The notes under the pieces are model-generated. The model worked only from the letters and a program-made list of their open reading frames with translations, was not told the origin of the DNA and ran no database searches. A stretch of 64,000 bases of DNA, taken from contig JAFYYV010000003.1 of NCBI GenBank assembly GCA_017557405.1, positions 27,873 through 91,872 on the forward strand, read 5' to 3'. The position numbers and the translations under genes are program-made. Shown one piece after another: positions 9,291 to 19,144 of this stretch. The number at the start of each line of letters is the position of its first letter. The stretch's first letter is position 1. The stretch is from Prevotella sp. Its GTDB lineage: Bacteria; Bacteroidota; Bacteroidia; Bacteroidales; Bacteroidaceae.

Positions 9291-11380
9291 TAAGAATACT
9301 ATTGCTCTTGGCTGTATGGATTGTTAGTACACTTTCAACATCTGCATCTCCCTTTGGCAAACAAATCACATGGGATGCAAGGAGTTTGTTGATTGATGGT
9401 CGACGTGTTTGTCCTGTGATGGGCGAAATCCATTACTCACGTGTGCCGCAAATGGAATGGGCTCAAGAGGTTTGCAAGATGAAGGAAGGTGGCGTTACCA
9501 TCATCTCCACATATGTGTTCTGGAATCATATAGAAGAAATCGAGGGACAGTTTGATTGGAGTGGACAGCGTGATTTACGTTCGTTCCTTGAAGTTTGTCA
9601 GCGCGAGGAAATGCCCGTTGTGCTACGTATAGGTCCTTTCTGTCATGGTGAAGTGCGCAATGGTGGCATTCCTGACTGGTTGTTCAAAAAGAGAGATGAG
9701 GGACCAATAAAGATGCGTAGTGAGGATTCTCGTTTCCTGCACTATGTGGAACGATTGTTTCGCCAGATTTTCACGCAGATTCAAGGGCTACAATGGAAGG
9801 ATGGTGGCCCTGTGATGGCTGTTCAGTTTGACAATGAATATCGTGGTCGAGGTGAATATTTGATGGCATTGAAACGTATTGCTTTGTCAATCGGTTTTGA
9901 TTTGCCATTTTATACACGCACAGGTTGGCCCGAGTTGAGCACTCCTGTTCCGTTCGGTGAGATGATCCCATTATATGGCGACTATGCTGATGGTTTTTGG
10001 GACAAGGACATCAAGGAGGGTGCGGGTGATTATTGGAAGGCATTCCATTTCAAGGCTTTCCGCTCTTCAACAGCCATCGGTACAGATATGTTGGGTGACG
10101 CCTTACGTGATGCAGAAAAGAAAAAAGATAAAGAAGAATATCCTTATTTCACATGTGAGTTGGGTGGTGGAATGGTAACAGCTTACCATAAACGCCCATA
10201 TATGTATCCTGAAGATGCACTTTCGATGGCTATTGTGAAATTGGGGAGTGGCTCGAATCTGTTAGGTTATTACATGTATCATGGTGGAACGAACCCCGAA
10301 GGGAAACTTACAACGCTGAATGAAAACCAACATACTTTAGGCACTGCAAATAACGATTTGCCTATTAAGTCATACGAGTTCCAAGCTCCATTGGGTGAGT
10401 TTGGTCAACGAACACCAGTTTATTATCGTCTTCGTCCTCTCCATTTGATGCTTCGCGATTTTGGAGAGCGGTTGGCTGGGATGGATGTGGTCTTTTCTAA
10501 AGATGAATCAATACCGAAGCGAGGTGAAGATACGAAACTTCGTTGGACTTATCGCACAGATGGCGAGAGCGCTTTCGTTTTTGTGAACAATTATGAGCGC
10601 TTTGCTGATTTGAAAGCAAAGAGTGGTGTGCAGTTCGATGTTTGTGGTGTGAAATTCCCACGCCGTGAGATGACGATTCCAGCTTCATGCATGGCTGTGT
10701 TTCCAGTGAAAGTGGCAGGTTTGGATTATGCGACGGCTCAGTTGTTAGCTATTCGTGGCAACGATGTCTTTTTAATGCAAGTGCCAGGAGTGCCCACAGA
10801 GATGCGAATAGCTGGAAAGACTTACTCTAACGTGAAACCTAAAGGAATGAGAGAACCTGTCCGCTGTTCTTTTGGAGGAGCAAAAGGTAAGAAACAAGAG
10901 GTTGGCTACAACTATTATTTGCTGAAAGCTGAAGATGCTGAGAAGTTTGAACTTCTTGAAGATGAAACAAAGAAAAAGATACAAGAAGCGCTTGAATTCA
11001 GTAAAATAAAGGAGTGTGGACCATTACGGGAAATAAAGAAAGGACCTGCCAGAGTGGCTGAGGCTCCTAACGATGAGGATTTCGAGCAGGCGGCTGTTTA
11101 CGTCATCAATCTTCCTGAGGAGAGAGGGGGGCGGCTTTTGCTGGACATTGAATATCAAGGGGATTGTGCACGATTGTACGCCAATGGGAAGTTGTTGGAC
11201 GATAATTTCTACAATGGTCGTCATTTCCAATATGGCTTGTGGCGTCTACCAGAAGATGTCCGACAATTGGAACTCCGCGTGCTGCCTTTGCAACCCGATG
11301 CGCCCATCTATTTACCTCGTGAGGCTAACAAAAGAGCTGGTGAAAAGGTGGTGGGAGTGAAAGTAAAGATTATTGATTAG
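9287..11380 (+). CDS. GH35-type glycosidase (beta-galactosidase-like)
   Basis: The start is set at the ATG at 9287, which overlaps the previous stop codon as ATGA; the protein then starts with a clear signal peptide (MIRILLLLAVWIVSTLSTSA). The TIM barrel shows the GH35 order: MGEIHYSRVP near residue 50, GGVTIISTYVFWNHIE, RIGPFCHGEVRNGGIPDWL, then FDNEYRG with Glu184 as the expected acid/base and CELGGG with Glu291 as the candidate nucleophile. The usual sequence around the nucleophile (EFWTGW-like) is not kept, so this is a divergent member. The C-terminal part has beta-sandwich domains. The protein is probably periplasmic. The substrate is likely a beta-galactoside or a related side chain, by family only. 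Length is 697 residues. Confidence 0.8.
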   Translation: MIRILLLLAVWIVSTLSTSASPFGKQITWDARSLLIDGRRVCPVMGEIHYSRVPQMEWAQEVCKMKEGGVTIISTYVFWNHIEEIEGQFDWSGQRDLRSFLEVCQREEMPVVLRIGPFCHGEVRNGGIPDWLFKKRDEGPIKMRSEDSRFLHYVERLFRQIFTQIQGLQWKDGGPVMAVQFDNEYRGRGEYLMALKRIALSIGFDLPFYTRTGWPELSTPVPFGEMIPLYGDYADGFWDKDIKEGAGDYWKAFHFKAFRSSTAIGTDMLGDALRDAEKKKDKEEYPYFTCELGGGMVTAYHKRPYMYPEDALSMAIVKLGSGSNLLGYYMYHGGTNPEGKLTTLNENQHTLGTANNDLPIKSYEFQAPLGEFGQRTPVYYRLRPLHLMLRDFGERLAGMDVVFSKDESIPKRGEDTKLRWTYRTDGESAFVFVNNYERFADLKAKSGVQFDVCGVKFPRREMTIPASCMAVFPVKVAGLDYATAQLLAIRGNDVFLMQVPGVPTEMRIAGKTYSNVKPKGMREPVRCSFGGAKGKKQEVGYNYYLLKAEDAEKFELLEDETKKKIQEALEFSKIKECGPLREIKKGPARVAEAPNDEDFEQAAVYVINLPEERGGRLLLDIEYQGDCARLYANGKLLDDNFYNGRHFQYGLWRLPEDVRQLELRVLPLQPDAPIYLPREANKRAGEKVVGVKVKIID

Positions 11381-11382
11381 AA

Positions 11383-14300
11383 ATGAAAACTGTGGGTTGG
11401 AATATGAGAAGAATCCTTTTATGTATATTGGTTCTTGGGTGTTGCATGATGGCAGTTGCCCAAACCAAGATTGATTTGCGTGGAGAATGGCAATTCCATC
11501 AAGGGGATGCTACACTTCCTGTCGTTTTCGATGATGTGATAACACTTCCTGGTTCGATGCTGACAAATGGAAAGGGCAACATAGTCTCAACGAAGACACA
11601 ATGGACAGGCTCACTCTACGACTCTTCGTTTTATTTCAACCCCTACATGGAGAAATATCGGGTGGAGGGACAGATGAAGTTTCCGTTCTTCTTGACCCCC
11701 GAAAAGCATTATGTTGGAACAGCCTGGTATCAGAAGAAAGTAATTATCCCAAAGTCTTGGAAGAAACAACGTGTCGTGTTGTTCCTCGAGCGTCCCCATA
11801 TTGAGACCACTGTCTATGTGAACGGCACTGAGGTAGGGCACATGATGTCGTTGTCGGTTCCTCACGTATTCGACCTGACGCCATACGTGGTGTGTGGGAG
11901 CGAGAACACCATTGCCATCAAGGTGTATAATGGTATAGAGAACGTCTGTGTGGGACAGGATTCGCATAGTGTGACCGATCAGACACAAGGAAACTGGAAC
12001 GGTATCGTGGGGCGTATGGAATTGCAAGTACATCCCAAAAGATTCATCGAACATATTCGCGTGTATCCCGATGCTGCGAATCATAAAGCGCGGGTTCGAC
12101 TCTACATGAATGAGTGGGGTGAAAAGAAATTGCCAGAGTTGTATTTAAAAGCCCAATTGAAAAACAGCCATCGGCAGCATGTGGTGGAGAAGCGAGTGAA
12201 AGCGAGCGAACTTAACAACTTAACAACTCAGAAACTCACGGACTCATTCATAGAGATAGAGCTCGACATGACCGAAAATTGTGAATTGTGGAGCGAATTC
12301 AATCCTGCTTATTATGAATTGACTGCCACATATGCTGGAGATACCGTTCGCACGTCTTTTGGTATGCGCGACATCAAGATCGAAGGAAGACAGTTTTATC
12401 TGAACGACCATCCCATCTGGTTGCGAGGAACGGTTGAGAACTGTTGTTTTCCCGCCACAGGTTATCCGCCCACCGATGTGGAATCGTGGCTGCGTGTGTT
12501 GCGCAAATGCAAAGAATATGGACTCAACCATATTCGTTTCCACTCCTATTGTCCTCCCGAAGCCGCTTTCGAGGCTGCCGATCAGGTGGGCATCTATCTG
12601 CAACCCGAAGGGCCATCGTGGCCGAATCATGGAGTGAGATTACGTAGAGGCATGAACATTGATCAATATTTGATTGACGAATGCAAAGCCATGCTCGATA
12701 ATTATGGTAACCATCCTTCGTTCACGATGATGGCTGCAGGCAACGAACCAGCTGGCGATTGGGTGCCATATTGCCGCGATTGGGTGAAAACCATGCACGA
12801 ATACGATTCCACGAAGGTCTATTGTGGTGCTTCGGTAGGTGGTGGATGGGCATGGGATTATGGTAGTGAATACCATGTGAAAGGTGGTGCGCGTGGACTT
12901 GAATGGGATCGCAAGGCTCCATCGTCTGATGATGATTACTTCGATGGAATCGCATTCCCACGCAACTACAAGGATACTCAACCCAACCAGACGCCCATCA
13001 TCGCGCATGAACAAGGGCAATGGTGCGCTTTCCCCGATTTCAAGGAGATTTCGCAATACGACGATTGCGCGTATAAGGCTAAGAATTTCGAAATCTTCCG
13101 TGACCTGTTGCGCGATAATGGGATGGCTTTACAAGCCGAGAAGTTCTTGAAAGCCAGTGGGAAACTACAGACGTTGGCTTACAAATATGAGATGGAGCGC
13201 AATCTGCGAACGCCCGATTATGCCGGATTCCAACTGCTGAGCCTCAATGATTATAGTGGTCAGGGAACGGCACTCGTGGGGCCACTCAATGTGTTTTGGC
13301 GTGAGAAAGGTTATGTTGACGCCCGCGAGTGGCGCGAGTTTTGTTCTCCTGTTGTGCCGTTGGCAAGATTCCCCAAGTTTGTATATACCACGAGCGACAC
13401 GCTTCGTGTTCCTGTGGAGGTCTATAATGCAAGTTCAGCCGCTCTAAAGAATGCCAAAGTGACTTATCAATTGACAACTTCCAACACCCAGCAACTGCTT
13501 TCCCAACGCGACATTCCTGTGGGTAAGAACAACGAGGTGGGGGAGGTTGTTTTTGCTTTGAATGCTTTCAGGGCTCCTTGCAAAGTCACCCTGGCTGTTT
13601 CCATAGCCACTGAAGAATTGAAGACACAAAATCATTGGAACTTCTGGGTGTACCCAACAGACAATTTACAATTACCCAACACCCAACCCTACATCACCGA
13701 TTCGCTCGATGCAAAAGCTTTGTCGGTGCTGGAAAAAGGTGGCGATGTGCTCATCACGGCTGCTGGAAAGGTGCGCTATGGAAACGATGTGCGCCACACG
13801 TTCCTACCTGTTTTTTGGAACACTAGTTGGTTCAAGATGAGACCTCCGCATACTACGGGCGCCTATATCCAGAGTGACCATCCTGTTTTCCGCGATTTCC
13901 CCACCGATGATTGGCAAGACCTCCAGTGGTGGGAGCTGACAAATCGAGCGCAAGTGATGAATCTTTCGGAGTTCCCTGCCGATTACCAACCCATTGTGCA
14001 ACCCATTGATACGTGGCACGTCAGTCGTAAGTTGGGCATGCTTATCGAGGCGCGGGTGTTGAAAGGCCGACTCCTCATGACCACGATGGACATTATGTCC
14101 CACCTTGACACACGACCCGTTGCACGCCAATTGAGGCAATCGATTCTTTCCTACATGCAGAGCCCGAGTTTCCAGCCGCAAATCACTTTGCAACCTGAAA
14201 TCATCACCCATCTCTTCGAGCGAACGGCTCCACCTGTCAATATGTTTACCAACGAGTCGCCCGATGAGTTGAAACCGAAAATCAAACCCGTGTCTGTGTT

Positions 14301-15084
14301 CTTGACTGCTGGGCAATCGAATGCTGATGGGCGAGTGTACAACACGGAGTTGCCGTCCTTTATCCGTGAGAATGGTTACAAGCATCTGCGTTATGCTAAT
14401 GTGACGAAGGAGAGCAAAAAGCAATTTGGCGACCGCATCTTCGAGGAGGGTGGCCGTTGGGCGTTCTGCGATGTGGTGAACTATTTGATTGACCAACAGG
14501 CCGAGCAGGATTTTTATAGTGTGAAATGCACCTATGGCGGTACGGCCATCGATACGGCAGCCACCGAAGCTCGTCTTCCCGTTTGGTGCGCTGATGCTGA
14601 GTGGATTTCGCGGAATGCGGCCTATCGCGGCGATATTGCCACAGGCAAGTCATTGACGAAAAGTCTGACAGAAGGTTTTACCGACTTGGTGGATGGTGAA
14701 CTATCCAAACTTCCACAAGGCTACGAGGTGAAGGCCATCATGTGGCATCAGGGGGAGAGCGATCGAGCGAAGGCGGACCACTATTACAAGAATTTCAAGG
14801 AAATGATTGCCTATATGCGTGAGGCGGTCTATCAGAAGACGGGCGATGAACGTGCTCGAAAGTTGCCGTTCATCTTTGGAACCGTTTCCCATGCGAGCAA
14901 ACAATATAATGCGAAGGTGGAAGAGGCCCAACTTCGTGTGGCGAGCGAAGACGCGAATGTTTACTGCATCGATATGAGCCAGGCAGGATTACGTAGCGAC
15001 CAGTTGCATTTTGATTCTCTGTGGACGGAGAATCTGGGAAGGCGTATGTTCAACGTTCTGAAGGAGATTGGTGCGGTGAAATAG
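11383..15084 (+). CDS. GH2-type glycosidase fused to SGNH carbohydrate esterase
   Basis: This 1233-residue protein combines two enzymes. After a signal peptide (a second possible start is the ATG at 11404, directly before MRRILLCILVLGCC), residues 25-330 form the sugar-binding and immunoglobulin-like domains of GH2. The barrel carries GNEPAG with Glu455 as the expected acid/base and AHEQG with Glu543 as the candidate nucleophile. From about residue 965 a sialate-O-acetylesterase-like (SASA) domain follows: AGQSN with Ser979 as nucleophile, WHQGESD at 1121-1127, and a DQLHF motif near the end that supplies the His. The pair suggests an acetylated, glycosidically linked side chain as substrate, cleaved in the periplasm. 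The gene starts 2 bases after the GH35 stop. Its 3' end overlaps the convergent queH end by 35 bases. Confidence 0.8.
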   Translation: MKTVGWNMRRILLCILVLGCCMMAVAQTKIDLRGEWQFHQGDATLPVVFDDVITLPGSMLTNGKGNIVSTKTQWTGSLYDSSFYFNPYMEKYRVEGQMKFPFFLTPEKHYVGTAWYQKKVIIPKSWKKQRVVLFLERPHIETTVYVNGTEVGHMMSLSVPHVFDLTPYVVCGSENTIAIKVYNGIENVCVGQDSHSVTDQTQGNWNGIVGRMELQVHPKRFIEHIRVYPDAANHKARVRLYMNEWGEKKLPELYLKAQLKNSHRQHVVEKRVKASELNNLTTQKLTDSFIEIELDMTENCELWSEFNPAYYELTATYAGDTVRTSFGMRDIKIEGRQFYLNDHPIWLRGTVENCCFPATGYPPTDVESWLRVLRKCKEYGLNHIRFHSYCPPEAAFEAADQVGIYLQPEGPSWPNHGVRLRRGMNIDQYLIDECKAMLDNYGNHPSFTMMAAGNEPAGDWVPYCRDWVKTMHEYDSTKVYCGASVGGGWAWDYGSEYHVKGGARGLEWDRKAPSSDDDYFDGIAFPRNYKDTQPNQTPIIAHEQGQWCAFPDFKEISQYDDCAYKAKNFEIFRDLLRDNGMALQAEKFLKASGKLQTLAYKYEMERNLRTPDYAGFQLLSLNDYSGQGTALVGPLNVFWREKGYVDAREWREFCSPVVPLARFPKFVYTTSDTLRVPVEVYNASSAALKNAKVTYQLTTSNTQQLLSQRDIPVGKNNEVGEVVFALNAFRAPCKVTLAVSIATEELKTQNHWNFWVYPTDNLQLPNTQPYITDSLDAKALSVLEKGGDVLITAAGKVRYGNDVRHTFLPVFWNTSWFKMRPPHTTGAYIQSDHPVFRDFPTDDWQDLQWWELTNRAQVMNLSEFPADYQPIVQPIDTWHVSRKLGMLIEARVLKGRLLMTTMDIMSHLDTRPVARQLRQSILSYMQSPSFQPQITLQPEIITHLFERTAPPVNMFTNESPDELKPKIKPVSVFLTAGQSNADGRVYNTELPSFIRENGYKHLRYANVTKESKKQFGDRIFEEGGRWAFCDVVNYLIDQQAEQDFYSVKCTYGGTAIDTAATEARLPVWCADAEWISRNAAYRGDIATGKSLTKSLTEGFTDLVDGELSKLPQGYEVKAIMWHQGESDRAKADHYYKNFKEMIAYMREAVYQKTGDERARKLPFIFGTVSHASKQYNAKVEEAQLRVASEDANVYCIDMSQAGLRSDQLHFDSLWTENLGRRMFNVLKEIGAVK

Positions 15085-15643
15085 AAAACTCGCAACCGCA
15101 ATACTGTTGGTTGTAGAATCCGTATTCCTTCAATAGTTGGTTGCGTCGGTCGCTGAGGCCTCCTTTTCGCCAGTTTTGTGCCCAGAAAACTGTGCCAGGC
15201 ACGACCTCTTCTGCGACAAGTCCGGCGCGATTGATTTGCTCGATGTTCTTCCACCGTGATGATGCTAAGGTTGTAGTAAAGTACTTCAACCCTAGCATTT
15301 TTGCTTTACGGGCAGCCTCTATGAGTCGAAAAGTGAAGCATTGCTCGCATCGCCGACCCCGTTCTGGTTCGTTTTCCAATCCGCAGACGCCTTCCAACCA
15401 TTGTTCGTGATTGTAATCGCCGTCAATCCATTGAAGCCCAAGGCTCTCAGCGTGCCGTTTGCTCTCTTCTTTTCTGATTTCATATTCCTCACGCGGATAG
15501 ATGTTCGGATTGAAATAGAAAATCGTAGGACGCACATCGTTGGCCATCATCCATTCAACGATGGCTGACGAACAAGGGGCACAACAGGCATGCAGCAGCA
15601 CCTCTTGCGCGTCTTCGGGCTTTTCAATGGGCGGTCGTTTCAT
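15050..15643 (-). CDS. queH: Epoxyqueuosine reductase QueH
   Basis: The 197-residue protein is of the QueH (former DUF208) family, which reduces epoxyqueuosine to queuosine in tRNA, the last step of queuosine synthesis, and does so without the cobalamin of QueG. The conserved cysteine motifs are seen: HACCAPCSSA near residue 15, RCEQCFTFRL near residue 98, and QQYCGCEFS near the C-terminus. The length is normal for QueH. It follows the nitroreductase gene by 3 bases on the minus strand, so they are very likely one transcript. The upstream enzyme QueA is coded at 54697-55917, far away in this window. The last 35 bases overlap the 3' end of the GH2-esterase gene on the other strand. Confidence 0.93.
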   Translation of the reverse strand: MKRPPIEKPEDAQEVLLHACCAPCSSAIVEWMMANDVRPTIFYFNPNIYPREEYEIRKEESKRHAESLGLQWIDGDYNHEQWLEGVCGLENEPERGRRCEQCFTFRLIEAARKAKMLGLKYFTTTLASSRWKNIEQINRAGLVAEEVVPGTVFWAQNWRKGGLSDRRNQLLKEYGFYNQQYCGCEFSISPHQSPSER

Positions 15644-15646
15644 GGT

Positions 15647-16273
15647 TTATTTGGCAAAACCGATGGGATGGTTGAGAACAAGGAACTGACCTTCACCGAA
15701 TCCCAATTCTTTCTGCAAGGTCTCCTGATCCATCATGGCGCGTGCCACAGTGCCCATTCCCAGCGCGGTGCAAGCCAGATAGATGTTCTGCGACACATAG
15801 CCAGCATCGCAAAAAGCCCAATCGCGGTTTGGACGGCGCTCGTTCCTCTGGTCGCTCACAAGCAGGAGCGAGACAGGGGCTTCCTTGACCGATGCCTGCA
15901 TTCCAGCAATGGGGCCACGAAGATCCTTGTCCAATACTTTCACGAGCGCGTTCCCTTTGGCGTCATAGAGCCATGTGCCGTCGGCGCGGCAGACATAGAC
16001 CTTGATGTCCTGAATGTTGCGAGCAGTCGGGTTGGTCAACTTCCCCGATTCGGGGCGGTTGATGCCGCAGGCAGCCCATAGGATAACCGACAGATGCTCG
16101 TTAGAAAGTTCGCTCGACACGAACTCGCGAATCGACTGGCGCATCTTTAGAGCGTCCATCAGCGTCATCTTTGTCAACTTCTCAGGTTGCGGAGTCGGCA
16201 GTTGTATTCTCTCTTGTGCGGTGGCCACGATGCACATCAGTGCTGCAATAGCCGAAATGATGGTTCTTTTCAT
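15647..16273 (-). CDS. Exported nitroreductase-family protein
   Basis: The 208-residue protein starts with a signal peptide (MKRTIISAIAALMCIVATAQ) and continues with a nitroreductase fold: MRQSIREFVSSELSNEHLSVILWAACGINRPESGK, then the FMN-binding C-terminal part (DAGYVSQNIYLACTALGMGTVARAMMD). The family members are FMN-dependent oxidoreductases; the SagB-like subgroup includes thiazoline oxidases. Export is unusual for an FMN enzyme, but exported versions are frequent in Prevotella and Bacteroides. The physiological substrate is unknown. It leads the transcript with queH. Its promoter is seen at 16357-16388, giving an about 80-base leader that contains the C-rich hairpin at 16291-16335. Confidence 0.85.
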   Translation of the reverse strand: MKRTIISAIAALMCIVATAQERIQLPTPQPEKLTKMTLMDALKMRQSIREFVSSELSNEHLSVILWAACGINRPESGKLTNPTARNIQDIKVYVCRADGTWLYDAKGNALVKVLDKDLRGPIAGMQASVKEAPVSLLLVSDQRNERRPNRDWAFCDAGYVSQNIYLACTALGMGTVARAMMDQETLQKELGFGEGQFLVLNHPIGFAK

Positions 16274-16290
16274 GTTGTTTGGTGTTGGTT

Positions 16291-16335
16291 AGCCCCTTCC
16301 CGACCTCCCCCCGTAGGGGAGGAGAAGGTTGGGTG
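16291..16335. repeat. C-rich dispersed repeat with hairpin
   Basis: The segment GCCCCTTCCCGACCTCCCCC, then GTAGGGGAGGAGAAGG, can fold by CTCCCC/GGGGAG. Related sequences occur at 58818-58857 and, inverted and more divergent, at 1500-1535. Here it would be part of the leader of the nitroreductase-queH transcript. Confidence 0.65.
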
Positions 16336-16356
16336 TTAGTTGTATTTAATCATTTA

Positions 16357-16388
16357 CAAAAGTAAGGCTTTTCATCCAATCCACCAAA
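16357..16388 (-). promoter_or_regulatory. Promoter of nitroreductase-queH
   Basis: Read on the minus strand, TTTG (16388-16385) and TACTTTTG (16364-16357) are spaced by 20 bp. The start would be near 16352. A second, weaker pair lies upstream (TAATTTTG at 16441-16434, TTTG at 16463-16460, spacing 18), overlapping the palindrome TTGTGTG-CAA-CACACAA at 16446-16462, which is a possible operator. Confidence 0.65.
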
Positions 16389-16474
16389 CGATTAACCTTC
16401 TTTTTCAATTCGTATGTTCTCACGAACACAATGCAAAATTACTAATTGTGTGCAACACACAAAAGCTTTCCCGC

Positions 16475-16800
16475 TGAAAAAACACGACAAATTTTTGTCG
16501 ACTTTTCCCTCCAATCTAGAAAAGAAAAACGTGTGAGAAAACCGTTTTTCCACTCCAATTTGCTCATTTCCCACACCCGAAATTGTCACATGTGGCATCT
16601 GAGGCTCTCATAGCTATGCTTTGACCCGCTCACATGTGGCATCTGACGCCCTCATATGCCACATCTGACAAGCTCATTGCATAGCTTTGACCCGCTCATT
16701 GCATAGCTTTGACAAAGCCAATGAATGTAAAGAAAACGGAAGTCACTGGTTATCAACAACTTCCGAAATCGCTCGTTTTCCGCGTATTTGCCCACGAGGA
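16475..16800 (+). repeat. Composite intergenic element, copy A
   Basis: In order: a GAAAAAACACGAC segment, a palindrome CGACAAATTTTTGTCG (16485-16500), CAATCTAGA (16512-16520), the 22-nt array (16586-16712), GTAAAGAAAACGGAAG, then TCAACAACTTCCG, and CGCGTATTTGC-CACGA. The same blocks, in reverse complement and in the same order, occur at 42970-43310. The two copies are clearly related but diverged, except in these blocks. No coding capacity is evident. Confidence 0.75.
16586..16712 (+). repeat. 22-nt periodic TCA-N11-TGA array, cluster 2 (6 units)
   Basis: Units lie at 16586-16602, 16608-16624, 16630-16646, 16652-16668, 16674-16690 and 16696-16712, with exact 5-nt spacers. Cores include TCACATGTGGCATCTGA (twice) and TCATTGCATAGCTTTGA (twice). 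The latter is the perfect reverse complement of the main unit of cluster 1, so units occur in both orientations. Confidence 0.92.
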
Positions 16801-17076
16801 ACTTTTTTTTCAGAAAACGAGCCTTCTCGTGGCACCAAAAATCAGAATTATCTTGACAAATCTTTGGTTTGAGTAATATAGATTGTTTTCTCTAAGGAAC
16901 TGCTTTCTGAGAACAAAGAACAATTATTCATGAACATTTCACGGCCATTCGTGTAGAATAAACGTGAATGCCCATCCATCTACGCGAGATTTGGTGGAAC
17001 TCACAAGCAAACGATTCGTTAGCAGACGATTGTGAATTAGTAGTTTCTGACTTCATTGTTTTCAGGTGTGCCATTC
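16801..17076. other. Upstream region of groES
   Basis: No gene is seen. The stretch TTGACA (16853) followed after 15 bases by TAATAT resembles a sigma-70 promoter of the E. coli type, but this is weak evidence in a Bacteroidetes genome. Nothing else is recognised before the palindrome at 17077. Confidence 0.4.
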
Positions 17077-17112
17077 TGTCAGTCTGACATGTTTGGCACG
17101 CTTTTCGTAGAA
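17077..17112 (+). promoter_or_regulatory. Palindrome and possible heat-shock promoter of groESL
   Basis: TGTCAG-T-CTGACA (17077-17089) is a perfect 6-1-6 palindrome 79 bases before the groES start. It is followed at once by TTTGGCACG and, after a spacing close to that of a sigma-54 element, TTTTCGT, where the usual GC of the second box reads GT. It could be an operator plus promoter. No TAnnTTTG box was found near groES, which supports a special promoter. Confidence 0.5.
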
Positions 17113-17167
17113 TAGTTGGCGGAAGACAACAAAATAAAACATTAAAGAAATAACAAAAACAACAATT

Positions 17168-17437
17168 ATGAACATTAAACCATTGGCAGACCGTGTGTTG
17201 GTGGCACCAGCACCGGCAGAAGAGAAGGTCGGCGGCATTATCATCCCCGACACAGCAAAAGAGAAACCTCTGCGCGGCAAGATCGTGGCAGCAGGCAGTG
17301 GAACGAAGGATGAGGAAATGATTCTGAAAGAGGGCGATGAAGTGCTCTATGGCAAGTATGCTGGCACCGAGATTGAACTCGACGGCGAGAAATTCCTCAT
17401 CATGCGTCAAAGCGACGTTTTGGCAATTATTGGATAA
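17168..17437 (+). CDS. groES: Co-chaperonin GroES
   Basis: This 89-residue protein begins [20 protein letters not shown] and has the mobile loop ([22 protein letters not shown]) that contacts GroEL, and the end [14 protein letters not shown]. It closes the folding chamber of GroEL as a heptamer in the cytoplasm. Length and order are normal. groEL follows after 37 bases, a spacer made of repeated AATTGACAATT-like sequence, so they are one transcript. The likely control element is the palindrome at 17077-17089. Confidence 0.98.
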   Translation: MNIKPLADRVLVAPAPAEEKVGGIIIPDTAKEKPLRGKIVAAGSGTKDEEMILKEGDEVLYGKYAGTEIELDGEKFLIMRQSDVLAIIG

Positions 17438-17462
17438 CAAACAATTGACAATTTACAATTAA

Positions 17463-19106
<1,644 letters not shown>

Positions 19107-19144
19107 ACCGTTAAGCATTTGATTTGCAAACTATACTAAGCAAA

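Noticed and set aside
16392-16598. A 68-codon frame on the minus strand in the composite repeat
   Set aside because: It consists of repeat sequence and has no counterpart in copy B.
16586-16712. A CRISPR array
   Set aside because: Repeats are periodic, but spacers are only 5 bases, units vary, and no cas gene is in the window.
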